This document shows, one piece after another, positions 47,194 through 58,251 of a DNA stretch of 64,000 bases (positions within the stretch are counted from its first letter, which is position 1; every line of letters starts with the position of its first letter). The stretch lies in contig QYAI01000012.1 of NCBI GenBank assembly GCA_003988855.1, positions 186,001 to 250,000 of the forward strand, given 5' to 3'. Made by a program: the position numbers and the translations under genes. Source of the DNA: Arachnopeziza araneosa (lineage: Eukaryota > Ascomycota > Leotiomycetes > Helotiales > Arachnopezizaceae). The notes beneath the pieces were generated by a model that was given only the letters and a program-made list of their open reading frames with translations, had not been told where the DNA came from and ran no database searches.

Positions 47194-49801
47194 ATGCAAC
47201 CCTCACAGGCATTCTCTACACAGCCAACATGGGACCACGCTCGATACCAATCTCAGCAGTCATCTAGCACGCTCGTTCGCTCAAAACGTTCTCATAGTAC
47301 GGTGGAAGGAGATGCGTTCCAGCAGTGTTTGAGGGATATGCAGAATGCGAGAAGGGCCGTCATCGATCGGTTGCATTCTCAGTATTTTCAGGCATTTGAT
47401 TCTACCTCTACCAGAAATAACGATGAAGTAGAGAGGCCGGGCATGGTGCAAGTTCAGAGTGCGGCTTTGTATGATTTGCCTACAGCTCATTTGAGTACGG
47501 TTGGGAAGGGAGGGGATCTGATGGCTGTCTCCGCTGTGGATGTGGAGGAGAGACGCTTCCTGTTGCAGGGACAGTTGACGGCTGTGCATGCTACAATGAC
47601 TCATTCTAATCCAGTTGAGATAGAAAGGATGCTCATGATGCTGGCTCAACCTAACTCTGTTGAGATGAGAGTGATTCCAAGTTCTCAATTTCGGGTCCCT
47701 CTCAATAGGAATTTTCATCAGAAGTCTTATTATCACGATCCTTACTCATATTATACTTCTGCGGCTCAGAATCCTCACTCCCAGAGCTCTTACACTCAAT
47801 CCTCAATCTTATACTTCACCAGAATGTACGGATCCTATTGAGAACCTCTTCCCGATATGCCAACATAATAATCCAAAATTTATGCCGGTTCGTGCACCAA
47901 CTCTTTCTCGACGGCTTCAGATGTCAGCGAACGAGAACTTTCGACTGTCAAAATCTGGACAGATTGATAGCGTCCACCATGAGGAGACAAGCCAGCCGCC
48001 AACAAAGAAGCAAAAATGCAAGCTACCAATCGATGTGGAAGAATTCAAACGATGTTTGGTGAACTCGACCATATATTCTCTGGAGCTTGAGAAGGCTTCA
48101 GGCACTGTGAAATCTTCTTCGACTCCAGGAGACAATTCTGGAAAGCTGCAAACCGAGACATCGAAACCTAATCAAACCAATAATGTATTTTCTATGATGA
48201 TGGAAACTCGGTCTAGCAGAGAGAAGCCAGTAGATTTTAAGGAATGGCCAAAACATTTTGAGCAGGCTCTTGATATCATGGAGAAAGATCAAGTCTGTGT
48301 GCTCAAAAGAGACTGGGCACAAGTCCTTGCAGAAATAATCTGCACTACTGTCCGGACTTATATAATATCCAAGATCCACCGAGACGCTCATTTCCAGACT
48401 AAAATCAATGCCCTACATGCGCTCATCGATATTTCCACTGGGACAGCTTATTCACCCCAGAACACAATATCAGACTCTATTCGACAAGGTTTCATGCCCA
48501 ATTGGCTTATAGATGAAATGTTTAAGATCGCAGAGGTTATGTCAGAAGGCGATATCAAGCGCGTTGGAACAGAGGACTTATTTCTGAAGAAGGCCAGAGA
48601 CCTACGACAAAATCCATGTGTACCTTGGGAAGGAAGTACTTGGAATGGTTTGGATGAAATCTTTAGAGTTCTGAAAGACTCCGGACCTGTTGATTTCCGC
48701 AGAATATTACAAAGTATTGAACCGGATCTAGAAAATTACAGGCTTCCTTCCTGTGTTGCTGATTCAGTAATGAAGATCCTCAATAAGGAGATTGCACCCT
48801 ATGTTACTCACAGCAGCTGCTTCGAAATGAAGTACAATGCTATGAATATGCTGGTAGATCTTGGTATGCTTCTTAAGCACAAGTCGCTTGACTACGAAAG
48901 TGAAGAGAAACCAGTGGTCCAAACTTTAACTGAAATATTGTTGAAGATTGGGAAAATGCTTACGCCTGAAGAGGCTGAAGGCATTATTGCAGAATGTCAA
49001 GGACAACCAGAATTTTGCTCCTAGCTCATTAAATGGACTTCAGGAGCGTATGCATGTGTTTCTGCATTCAGATTCTTTCTTCGAAGATTATCCATACATT
49101 TGTGAGATCCGCAACACACTTGATTGCTTGGCAAAGGAGAAGAGGGAAAGGGACTGTAACTACGGCCGCGACCGACTGCTTGCCAAAATTCTATACTTGA
49201 GATGGACCGAGGAGCATATAATCAACTGGATGAGATCTTATCACAACCTTAATGGCACCATTGAGCTATTCATAGATGGCTCTACACCAATGACGACAAA
49301 ACGATACTTAGAAAGGTAGAGTTGATCCTTGCTGGACGATCAATCTCTGGATTTGATGATTGCGGTAATGATGAGGTCATTATTAAGGCATGCATTGAAC
49401 GCAACATCGACCGGATCTTGGGTAGAGCCTCCCGAAAGGAGTGTCCTCTCTGAGAATGTTGACCAACATCGGCTGTAGGATCTTGTTTTGCTTCGACCCC
49501 AAGTTCTATGGGCTGAAGAAGAAAGCCTTTGAAGACCACATCACAGAAGATATATTAACAGATGGTATAATGACTCTATGTCACTCATTGATCAAGTCGG
49601 ACGAGAAAAAATACCTTGAGGATCAGAACATCCTCGAGCTCTTTACCTGGTTAGATTCTTTCCGAAAACAACTGCCGGAGGTAATGAATGGTTGGACTTG
49701 AGGCTGTCATTGAACTTCTCCGTGAGCCGCAGCAGTTGACTTCTAAAGGCAGAAGTACTAATATCGAGGACAAGAACGTTATCGACCTCACGGACGACTG
49801 A
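47194..49801 (+). pseudogene. Orphan gene with at least five reading-frame breaks
   Basis: A coding-like trail of about 865 codons that I do not recognise. It runs through frames in the order 1, 2, 3, 2, 1, 2 (numbered by coordinate), each segment open and of similar composition: 47194 to about 47795 (MQPSQAFSTQ), to about 48990 (RRLQMSANENFRLS, KKQKCKLPIDVEEFKRCLV), to about 49290 (GLQERMHVFLHSDSFFEDY), to about 49450 (VELILAGRSISGFDDCG), to about 49690 (ILFCFDPKFYGLKKKAFED), and to the TGA at 49799 (GLEAVIELLREPQQ, ending VIDLTDD). At the first break CAATCCTCAATC looks like one inserted T. Only the fourth break has a candidate intron (49441-49478, 38 bp), and that is too short to be convincing. 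The middle is alpha-helical in character. I read it as a decayed lineage-specific gene; unrecognised introns cannot be fully excluded. Confidence 0.55.
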
Positions 49802-50656
49802 ATGGGTCTTATATTCCAGAGAAGGCACTCAGGCGCCTCCACGGCCCCATTCGCCTCATTGCAAATGGACTCCTGTATCAAAACCTAGGGCATAATATTC
49901 TCTCTGCATTTGGAATAATCCTGTTACTACCGAGAGCTATTAATTTGAATTGAGTTCCCTTCTTCAACATGGAAGGAAGCTGCTTCTATTTTGATTTACT
50001 ATCTCCTCTTCGCTGTGACTTGGAGTACATCACCTTGTTCTTGCTCTTCTGTATTCGTTCTTGATTTGTGCTTCGCATGACATATTCTCTATGCAACTCC
50101 AAAACTGTACTGGTTCGTGTCGATCTTTGCAATCATCAGTTTGCTACTGTCTCTGCTTTAGTATTGAGTCCCAAAGAGCAGGATAACTTGGATACACATA
50201 TCATCCTACGTCCTTGGATATGACAGAATAACGAGGTTGGAGCTCATAAGACCAATAGCGGCTTCACAGTCTTTGAATTCTCTTCCATAGCCATCATCTC
50301 CTCATGCCTTTGCAAAAAATATAGAGGCTTAAGGGACAACGCCGATGATCACCCATCCAAACATGGTCCGTGCGTAGCGAGTCCTCCTTTCTCTCCACAA
50401 CACTTGATTTATATATTCAAAAGACACTCCAAGACAAATCAAGATCGGAATTTTCAAAACCTAGTCTGAAAGAACTCTGACCTCGTTATTGTTGCTCATC
50501 AGAACGATACACACCAACGGTCTTCTTTCTGCAAACAACTGAATCAAATCAGATTAAACAACGGAATCACTTGAAGCTCTTGTGTTGTTATTCAAAGATC
50601 GGTATGAACCTTATTACTTTTGTTGCGTAACTACTGACACGATGTGAAAAGCGACA
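49802..50656. other. Intergenic, nothing recognised
   Basis: About 850 bp of AT-rich sequence with no long frame. It contains the leader of the next gene, including ACTGAC and AG motifs just before the ATG that may belong to a leader intron. Confidence 0.45.
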
Positions 50657-52614
50657 ATGACTAAAGCCCAAGCACATGATGATGTCGCCGGCGACGTTCC
50701 GGAGGCGTCTATTGCGAGGGTCAACCAGCTAGCTCGCCCACAAACCGAAAGTCAACAAACCCGCCCCTCGTCTTCTGCTTCTTCCAACCAACCTCGACAA
50801 CAACGCAACCACTCGTCAACCTCTTCAAAGTACCCTCGAAAAACCTTGCTTCAAAAATCTGATTCTCAGCAACCTGAACAAGACCCACTCACGTCTTCTT
50901 CCTCCAAGCACCCTCGAAAAACCTTGCCTCAAGCATCTGGTTCTCAGCAACCTGAACAAGACCCACTCGCGTCTTCTTCCTTCAAGCAACCTGATCAGAT
51001 CTCGGGCTCATCTTCTGCCTCGCAGCCACTTAATCAAAGTTCGCTCGCGTCTTCATCCTTCAAGCAACCTGATCAGATCTCGCGCCTATCTTCTGCCTCG
51101 CAGCCGCTTAATCAAAGCTCGTTCGCGTCTTCTGTCCCTACTTTCTCTCGCAAGACCTTACCATCTTACTCTTCGCAAGAACCTCAGCAGAGCGAGCTCG
51201 CGTCTTCTATCTCTTCGTACTCTCGCAAGACTTTACCATCGCATTCTTCGCAAGAACCTCAGCAGAGCGGGCTCGCGTCTTCTGTCCCTACTTCCTCTCG
51301 CAAGACCTTACCATCTTACTCTTCGCAAGAACCTCAGCAAAGCTCGCGCTCGTCTCCTAATTCTAAGCAATTTCAGCAAAGCGTTATTCCATCTGTTGCC
51401 TCTACGCGACTTCAGCAAGGCTCAATCTCGTCTTCTACTCCTCAGCGATTTCAGCAGAACGTGATTTCGTCCTATTCCTTCGATTCTTCTCGGAAAACTT
51501 TACCCTCGACTTCTTCTTCTAAGGAATCTACACAGAAGTCACACTTATCTTCCTCTAGACAACCTCACCGAGGCGGCTTTTTATCATCTCAATTCCAGCG
51601 GCCAACACACGGCCTCGTCCCTTCTTCTTTACTCACGCAAGCACGAAATCCACCACTTGCTAACATGGCATCCGCAGCTGGACTCAGAAACAAGGGGAAG
51701 GGCAAAGGCAAAGGCAAGCAAATACAATCATATAACTTCAATGATATGTTCGATGAAATATTGGCTGAAGGTTCTTCTTCTTCACCAACATATGCCCCGT
51801 CTACCAGCCAAGCTGATGATGGCAAAGTTGATCAAGGAATATCTGGTACTCTTTCGGACAATCAAGGCGTTGAGAACGAGCAATTGGCGTATGGTACTGC
51901 TATGGACATTGACCGTAATGAGCATATACCAAGTGCTTCTCCTATTGGTATGTACAATCAAAATTCAACAGCAATACTTCAATATCTAATACCTGTTTAG
52001 ACAATGGCCCATACCCCAACGATTTCTCGTTCTTCAACTCGATCAACAATCTCGAAGACTCTGGTCGTCCCGCTGGTCCCGCTGTTCCCGCTTCCTTCCT
52101 ACCTTCAGGTCTATTGAGCGATACTCTCTCTCAGTTCTACCACGTGGAGGAGCAGGAGCAGTACCCGGGCTCCGAGGACGGATACGTCGAGGAGGAGCTG
52201 GAGCTGGCCGCCGCTACCGATCTAGAAGCAGAGGGCTTCTCCTTCGCTGGGGTCCAGCAGCCAGCACCAGTCGCCTCCTCCGTCGCCGCTCCCCTCAGCG
52301 TCGAGGACTACGCGGAGCAGTTCATCTTTGCGTACGCAGAGATCTCCCGTGGCCTCGACAACGAGGTCAGAGTCGAAGAGTACGAGGAGATCTTGCAGAG
52401 AAATCTGCGAGATCTCAACGGTTTCCCGGGTCCGACCTGGTAAGCCTGGCTCCCTCTGAAAAGTAGCAAAATCACTTACTAACTCGTTGGATAGGATGGT
52501 CACACCTGGGACTCCCTGCCCCATCCTCCCTGCCCGGATCCGACGCGATCCCTACTTGGGATTCGCTGACGACTGGGTAAAGGATGCCCTAGATATGTAC
52601 GGCAACCCTCATGC

Positions 52615-52645
<31 letters not shown>

Positions 52646-52654
52646 ATGGAATAG
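50657..52654 (+). CDS. Orphan repeat-rich Ser/Gln protein with acidic C terminus
   Basis: A protein of 629 residues in three exons: 50657-51947, 52001-52439, 52495-52654. I do not recognise it. The first exon encodes Ser/Gln/Pro-rich sequence with two tandem repeat families: 26-residue units containing SSFKQPDQIS and SASQPLNQSS (two copies), and 25-residue units containing SRKTLPS, SSQEPQQS (three copies), with SRKTLP/PRKTLP recurring throughout. A KGKGKGKGKQ run follows. The second and third exons are acidic: EEQEQYPGSEDGYVEEELEL, VEDYAEQFIFAYAEISRG, and the end has alternating Glu-Asp. Exons 2-3 have visibly GC-richer third codon positions than exon 1. SP-poor, Ser-rich repeats plus an acidic tail suggest a disordered nuclear or scaffold protein; that is inference. 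Confidence 0.65.
50968..51346 (+). repeat. In-frame tandem repeats within the orphan gene
   Basis: Two direct copies with a 78 bp period (starting at about 50968 and 51046), then three with a 75 bp period (starting at about 51122, 51197 and 51272). Both periods are multiples of three, so copy-number change keeps the frame. Copies are near-identical, which suggests recent or ongoing exchange. Confidence 0.75.
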
Positions 52655-53119
52655 ACAATCAACATCCACCAGCAAATTCCTCTCCTCTAGACTCTCCTCC
52701 GCTCTTCGACAATGGGGGTTGGGTTAGGGAGTTTCAGGTAGGCAACAGGTTGGTACGGTGGTTCGAGTTTGTCTTCCGCGTCGGAGTTCACGGTGGTGGG
52801 ATGATACCCTGGGATTGTTTTGTTTAGATTTCCTTTGTGTTTGCGGGGTTTGTGGGTGGGAGATAATTGGGGAGGTGAGTCGACAATAGGAACGAGCGCG
52901 TTGTTCGATATGATCTCCCGCTGATTGTGAACCCGTGCTCTCTTAATCCCACAATTTTATAATCCTAATATTACCACCATACAGATATCTAACCTAACTT
53001 CCGACCTACAACTAACCCAAGACCTATTCAGCGCCTCAAATGTCGAACTTCATATTTAGCCATCCAATTTAGGTCGCCCTTTCCTCTATTCATTAAAAAC
53101 TATTCCGCCATCTCAAGTA
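52655..53119. other. Convergent intergenic spacer
   Basis: Between the orphan stop and the stop of the small minus-strand gene. G-rich stretches lie at about 52710-52870; the rest is AT-rich. No gene seen. Confidence 0.5.
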
Positions 53120-53573
53120 TCAATACACCACCGAAGCAGGAGCTCTCATTGAGCTATATCGTCTACCCGTCTTCGCCGCTCTCCCCCCAAACCCACCGCT
53201 GTGGGAGCTGGCTCTCGATTTCGGCCGTTGAAGTCCTAGGCCGATCTCGTACTCGAAATCTCTGTCTTCGACAACGGCGGTAGATGCGATGGCCTTTTCT
53301 CGCATGAGAGAGATGCTGCCGATCGTTAGTGCTTGCTAGGTTTCTTAGCTAGGAGACCTTTACTCGTCTTCGCTGTAACCAGGGAAGTTGACTAGAGGCC
53401 CTGGCTGAAAGTTAAAGGGCGAAGACTGATACTAGAGTTAGCAGGACAGCTTCGAGATGAGAAGAGGGCCTTACAATCCGGAGGTTGGGTTTTGGTTTCG
53501 TTTTGAGACCGAGAGTCTCTAGGCACTTATCGCGAATGTTGGAGATGGATTTGCGGACTCGGATGCAAGTCAT
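53120..53573 (-). CDS. Small uncharacterised protein (120 residues)
   Basis: A three-exon gene on the minus strand: 53573-53475, 53431-53364, 53315-53120, with introns of 43 and 48 bp. All phases agree, and intron 2 has a good branch-like ACTAAC, which supports the model although no family is recognised. The product starts MTCIRVRKSISNIRDKCLET, with a basic KTKPKPN segment, then YQSSPFNFQPGPLVNFPGY and an acidic SEDD, and a Ser/Gly/Arg-rich end (SRASSHSGGFGGRAAKTGRR). A basic, Gly/Arg-rich small protein of this kind could be regulatory or nucleic-acid-associated; nothing in the sequence decides. Confidence 0.6.
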
Positions 53574-54657
53574 TGTATTTGTTGCTGTTGTGTGTAGGAG
53601 AAAGGGTGATGGAATGTGTAATATCTGAACAAGTTGATTCTTGTTCATAAGTTTCAAAGACAGGATGGCACAGCAGGGCAGGAAAATTGCTAACTCGCAG
53701 GTAACCAAGGTAACGACTAAAGCATTTGATGACGACTAACAAGAATTGAAGAACGAAGACCACCGGTGGTGAGGATTGTGCGCCTTACCCTCGCAAGTTT
53801 CATCCAACGATCCAATATTGAGGAAGGCATCGAGAAGCATATATACATAGGCATGGAAACGAAGGAGAAGAAACAACGGCTTCCAAGGGCAATGCAATCG
53901 TGACATAAGGAAATTACAGAGAGTCAGTGGAACAACAGACACGAGTGAACGGTGGGTTTAGTTGCGCAGGAAAGTGTACCACCGCTCCTTACTGGAATTT
54001 GGTTGCCCCATCAAACGATTCTGGAATGCAGGTGCCTTACACCATGTGCGCCACAGCTCTGAAACATACACTGAAGCTCAGGGTTTCTGAGAGATATGGA
54101 AAATGAAGACCTCGAAGAAGAATGCACAACAGTTACAAAATACCACAGCCTTTCTTACAGATTCTTCAGTAGCACTCAATCTATCTTGGTGCTCATTTAA
54201 TCAGTATGGTATCTGCCTTGATATTTGGATGCTAAGATTCACCATCAAGGGATGGTGTTGGAAGGGGACGAATCACGTTGTTTAGAAACTCGCTTAATGA
54301 AGACAGGAGATTCTTATTGTACTCCCGTAATGTGTAACAACCACATTGATGATCCTCAGAGGGTTCATTTCGACCATGATTTTGCTTGGGAATAAAGCTT
54401 CGGTTGCATTGAATTTCAGCCTTATATGGGCCGCATCTTTCTCAACCGTATCTTTCCTAAGCCTATAAGGTGAACATCCCGCAAAAGGATTCTCTGTCAA
54501 ATTTGGCTGTTGGATGGGGTAGATCTGGAACTATGTCATCGTACAAACCTCGCCGACCTCGTGCTTCCAAAGAAACCAAGTGTTACTCTATTGTTTGTTC
54601 TGCAGTGCTTAGCCAGACTGTCGGAATTCCCAGCCCGTGATGTGGGAAGCATACCTT
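53574..54657. other. Intergenic, nothing recognised
   Basis: About 1.1 kb between the small gene's start and the stop of the aldehyde dehydrogenase, both on the minus strand. Short frames only. Confidence 0.5.
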
Positions 54658-56163
54658 CTACTTTGGGTAGTCCTTCACGTGGAAACTCTTCAGCTTCACA
54701 AATTGGTCAAACCCAAATTTGCTCAAGGTTACACCCTTCCCTGAGTTTTTCCAACCAGTCCATGCCAGATCCTGCACATGTAATCAGCGATCGGTCATAG
54801 ATAAGATGACGCTACCTCTGGCTTACCGGGCTGGGAAAATCACATCTATTAACGAACACAGTGCCTGCATCTACCCCTTCGGCAAGCTCTTCTCCTTTAC
54901 TCGTATCTTTGGTCCATATAGAAGCAGTCAAGCCAAATTCGCTATCATTCATTAGTTCAATAGCTTCCGAGTCATCCTTGACTTTCATAACAGGAATAAT
55001 AGGACCGAAGGTCTCTTCAGTCATCACTATCATTTTGTGGCTGACATTCGTTAATAATGTTGGCCTCACAAAGTTACCTTCCGAAGGAGGAGATTGGAAG
55101 GACTCATTTTCAGGAGTCAGGTCCTTCGCGCCCTTATCTAAAGCGTCCTTAATATGAGATTCGATCGTTTCCTTCGAGCGCTTTGAGATCACCGGACCGA
55201 GATGTGTTTCCTTATTGAAAGGGTCGCCAAGTTTATAATTCTTGAGGACGTTTTGAATAGCCTCGACAAATTCATCGTGGATTTTCTCATCAACATAAAC
55301 CCTCTCAATACTGCAACAGCTTTGGCCGGAGTTGAACACCGCACCGTCCACAATTTCTTCAGCAGCCCAACCTATATCAACATCGGAGCGAATATATGCA
55401 GGGTCTTTGCCACCGAGCTCCAATCCGACGTTCACTACCCTGTCAGATGCAGCTTTTTGGACAGCCAGACCTCCAGCAACGGATCCCGTAAAGCAAATGA
55501 AAGCGATCTTTGGATCTCTGACGATTGATTCAATTATAAGAGGCGAGCCGCAGTGAAAATATTGGATGACGTTCTGAGCCAGGCCAGCTTCTAAGAAAAT
55601 TGATGATATGTGCTCAACAATTGTTGGTGTTTGCGGAGAAGGCTTGAGAATAACAGAATTTCCAGCAAGCAGCGCAGGTACAAGAGAGTTGACTAAGATC
55701 AAATATGGGTACTTCAAAATATTAGCTAGAGAAACAAACAGCTAGAAGAGAAGCATACGTTCCAAGCAAATAGTATCAAAATCGGTCCGACAGGGACTTT
55801 TTTGATATATCTCTTGAACCCCTTTTCCGCTTCTCCTTCCGTATCTTTCAACGTCTCCTCGCTGATCTTAAGGAGATATTCCCCTCTCTTTACAGCTGTG
55901 GCAACCTCCTTGGCGGTGTATGCAATTGGCCTTCCCATCTGCTCTGTCAGTTCCTTTGCTAATTCATCTTGCTTATCACCGAGCAGCTTCAAAGCTTTCT
56001 TCACAATTGCTTGTCTATCTGCCAGGGTTGTCTTGCGAAAACTGGAGAAAGCTTCAGTGGCCACTTTTGGGAGCAGTTTTAAATCGGACGAAGAAACTCC
56101 GGATCGAGTCACTACTGATTTATTCGTAGTGGGCGATATAGTAGTGATAGTTTCGACAGACAT
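54658..56163 (-). CDS. NAD(P)-dependent aldehyde dehydrogenase
   Basis: An ALDH-superfamily enzyme of 467 residues oxidising an aldehyde to its acid. Exons on the minus strand: 56163-55759, 55711-54827, 54771-54658; introns 47 and 55 bp. Motifs in order: PVGPILILFAWNYPYLI (N of the oxyanion hole region), GNSVILKPSPQTP (cofactor lysine), ICFTGSVAGG, LELGGKDPAY (general-base Glu), FNSGQSCCSIERVYV (catalytic Cys), EETFGPIIPVMKV and, in the last exon, WTGWKNSGKG. No presequence is evident (MSVETITTISPTTNKS). Family resemblance is to succinate-semialdehyde/medium-chain types; the substrate is not settled. The catalytic residues appear intact. Confidence 0.92.
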
Positions 56164-56331
56164 TCTGAATGCTTCTTATCTGGTGGTGAGGATGGAAATT
56201 TGAGGCTCAAGGTGGGATGAAAAGGGATTAAAGACCCCGCCATAATTTTGACAAGGTGGTCACGGACCATCCCAACCTAAATTTCCACCGCTGCAAAAAA
56301 GTTCCTGGCTCATCACACATTCACAAACGAG
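56164..56331. promoter_or_regulatory. Compact divergent promoter, ALDH and ESF2
   Basis: Only 168 bp lie between the two start codons, so promoter elements and both leaders must be packed here. No named site was identified. Confidence 0.55.
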
Positions 56332-57276
56332 ATGTCGACCAGAACACGCAATGAATTTCTTGATGCAGGTGACAGCGATGATGATCAGAGTCAGGGTTAC
56401 GACTCTGCTGCCGAGGAATTAACGAAAGGTGGGAGAAATGCGAAACGGAGGAGAGTAGACCAAGATGTCAGTGGGGAGGAATCAGACAAGGAAGAACATG
56501 AGGAACATGAACGAGAAGTTGAGCATCAGGACCCTGTGGAGCGAACCGAAATCTCGAAACGAAAATGGGAAGATTCCGAGCTCCCGGGAGTGTCAAGGCC
56601 CCTCGCAAAGAAAAGTCTCGTTGCGACCGAAGCCGCCATCAAACGATCGGGTGTTGTCTATCTTTCGCGCATACCTCCCTTTATGAAACCTACAAAACTA
56701 CGCTCACTTTTGGAGCCGTACGGAGCCATCAATCGGATTTTCCTCACACCAGAAGATCCTACCTCACATAAACGTAGGGTGAAAAATGGAGGAAATAAGA
56801 AGAGATCATTTGCTGACGGCTGGGTTGAGTTCATACGGAAGGCGGATGCGAAGAAAGCTTGCGAGTTACTAAATGCGAAGATCGTTGGCGGGAAGAAGGG
56901 CACGTATTATCATGACGATGTTTGGAACCTGTTATACTTGAGAGGGTTCAAATGGAATAATTTGACAGAACAAATTGCCGCAGAGAATGCAGAGAGAGCG
57001 AGCCGTATGAGGGCCGAAATCAGCAAGACTACGAAGGAAAATAAGGAGTTCATACAGAATGTTGAGAGGGCTAAGATGTTGGAAGGCATGGAGTCGAAGA
57101 GAGCCGCTAAGAGGAGAAAGGAAGTTGATGATACCCTGAGCAAGGACACTCTATCGAAGACTCCTAAGGTTGGAGCAGAGAGGCCACGGCACTTCAAACA
57201 GACACCTGTTGCGACAAAGAATAGAACAGAAGGCCAGCCAGAGGAGGTCAAGAGAGTTTTGAGTAAGATCTTCTAG
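56332..57276 (+). CDS. esf2: Pre-rRNA processing protein ESF2/ABT1
   Basis: A single-exon gene of 314 codons. ESF2/ABT1 is a nucleolar RRM protein of the small-subunit processome that stimulates the helicase Dbp8 and 18S maturation. The N-terminal third is acidic and Lys-rich (GDSDDDQSQGYDS and KRRRVDQD). The RRM begins at about residue 105: GVVYLSRIPPFMKPTKLRSL, GAINRIFLTPEDP, a Lys/Arg-rich loop, FADGWVEFIRKADAKKACEL, and the family-specific YYHDDVWNLLYLRGFKWNNL. A Lys/Arg/Glu-rich helix ends the protein. The length fits the family. Confidence 0.93.
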   Translation: MSTRTRNEFLDAGDSDDDQSQGYDSAAEELTKGGRNAKRRRVDQDVSGEESDKEEHEEHEREVEHQDPVERTEISKRKWEDSELPGVSRPLAKKSLVATEAAIKRSGVVYLSRIPPFMKPTKLRSLLEPYGAINRIFLTPEDPTSHKRRVKNGGNKKRSFADGWVEFIRKADAKKACELLNAKIVGGKKGTYYHDDVWNLLYLRGFKWNNLTEQIAAENAERASRMRAEISKTTKENKEFIQNVERAKMLEGMESKRAAKRRKEVDDTLSKDTLSKTPKVGAERPRHFKQTPVATKNRTEGQPEEVKRVLSKIF

Positions 57277-57729
57277 ATGCAGACAGCTCTCGAATACTAC
57301 CATAGTCTCAGCTTTAGCGAATAAGCTCCACGGTATCTAAGTACCTCTTATGTATCAATTTACTAGCCTGCTACTTGAAATTTCTGCACAGTCTCCTAAT
57401 CAACCTAATTGATACTATCACTTTTACTGCATTCGATCAAGTTGGATATCGTTTCTATAATAGCCCTACTTTATGTACCTTGACACAAGTAGTCTAAGTA
57501 GCTGTTGTGGAATTCGTCTTAATATTAAGCCATTGAAAATTGCTGCTTTTATATTTTATACTTCCTCTTTATGAAATTAACACCAGTCACAGAGTAGTTT
57601 ATCTTGCATTGCGAATGACAGTTTGTCTTCGGTGCCTCGAGTATCCCTCTCAGCAAAAATACAATATTCGTTACTATGTAACAAATGCCAGACTCTCGAA
57701 AACCAGAAGCAAGATTACATACATCCTAT
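57277..57729. other. Convergent intergenic spacer
   Basis: AT-rich spacer between the ESF2 stop and the stop of a minus-strand orphan. Nothing recognised. Confidence 0.5.
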
Positions 57730-58251
57730 CTAAGATGTCTCCCTGAGTGGTTCTTGCCCAATCTCATTTCTGATGTCTCTCACAATATTTAACATGAATT
57801 GAATCTTTCCAGTCCATTCTCCAAGCGGATTGTCTCCTCTCTCGCTGCGAAATGCATTCACAGCCTTCTCAAACCCTGCTCGGTCTTCTTCCTGTAGTTG
57901 CTGCATTCTGATAGTCCAACGAGAAAGTTGGTCAATGCCCGCATTGAACTCCCGTAGATAATCGCTATAAGTGTTTGGACGTCCAGCCATGTGGGGAGGT
58001 CCAGTGTTTGCCCTGCTCGGGATATCGTCGTCGATAGGACCTCTACAGCGGCTGTGAAGGTCATAGACAGGGCTTGTCGCGCGATGGCCGCGGGGGGTGG
58101 ACGTCCTGCTTTCGACCTGGTCGCTGGTTTGATTGTCCAAGGTTGGCTTGTACTCTCTGCTGCTTCCCGCGTTCGTGATTACATCCTTCTTGCCTTTGAC
58201 AATATGCTCTATAAATGACTTAGCTCTAATCTCGGAGGGAGAGTCTAACAT
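57730..58251 (-). CDS. Orphan protein, 173 residues
   Basis: A minus-strand open frame that I do not recognise. It is hydrophilic, with KSFIEHIVKGKKDV near the start, a Ser/Thr/Arg-rich middle (SRTSTPRGHRATSP, where TP/SP sites could be phosphorylated) and a helical C-terminal part (YLREFNAGIDQLSRWTIRM and GKIQFMLNIVRDIRNEIG). A better N terminus, MDKIDQLSLQPAAES, lies just upstream in another frame and ends in AAAG/GTAAAT. Joining it in phase would need a 32 bp intron, shorter than is usual, so the start is unsettled. Confidence 0.45.
   Translation of the reverse strand: MLDSPSEIRAKSFIEHIVKGKKDVITNAGSSREYKPTLDNQTSDQVESRTSTPRGHRATSPVYDLHSRCRGPIDDDIPSRANTGPPHMAGRPNTYSDYLREFNAGIDQLSRWTIRMQQLQEEDRAGFEKAVNAFRSERGDNPLGEWTGKIQFMLNIVRDIRNEIGQEPLRETS

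Noticed and set aside
47281..47736. Antisense frame of 151 codons opposite the orphan locus
   Set aside because: It mirrors the plus-strand coding segment and lacks its own motifs; treated as a shadow.
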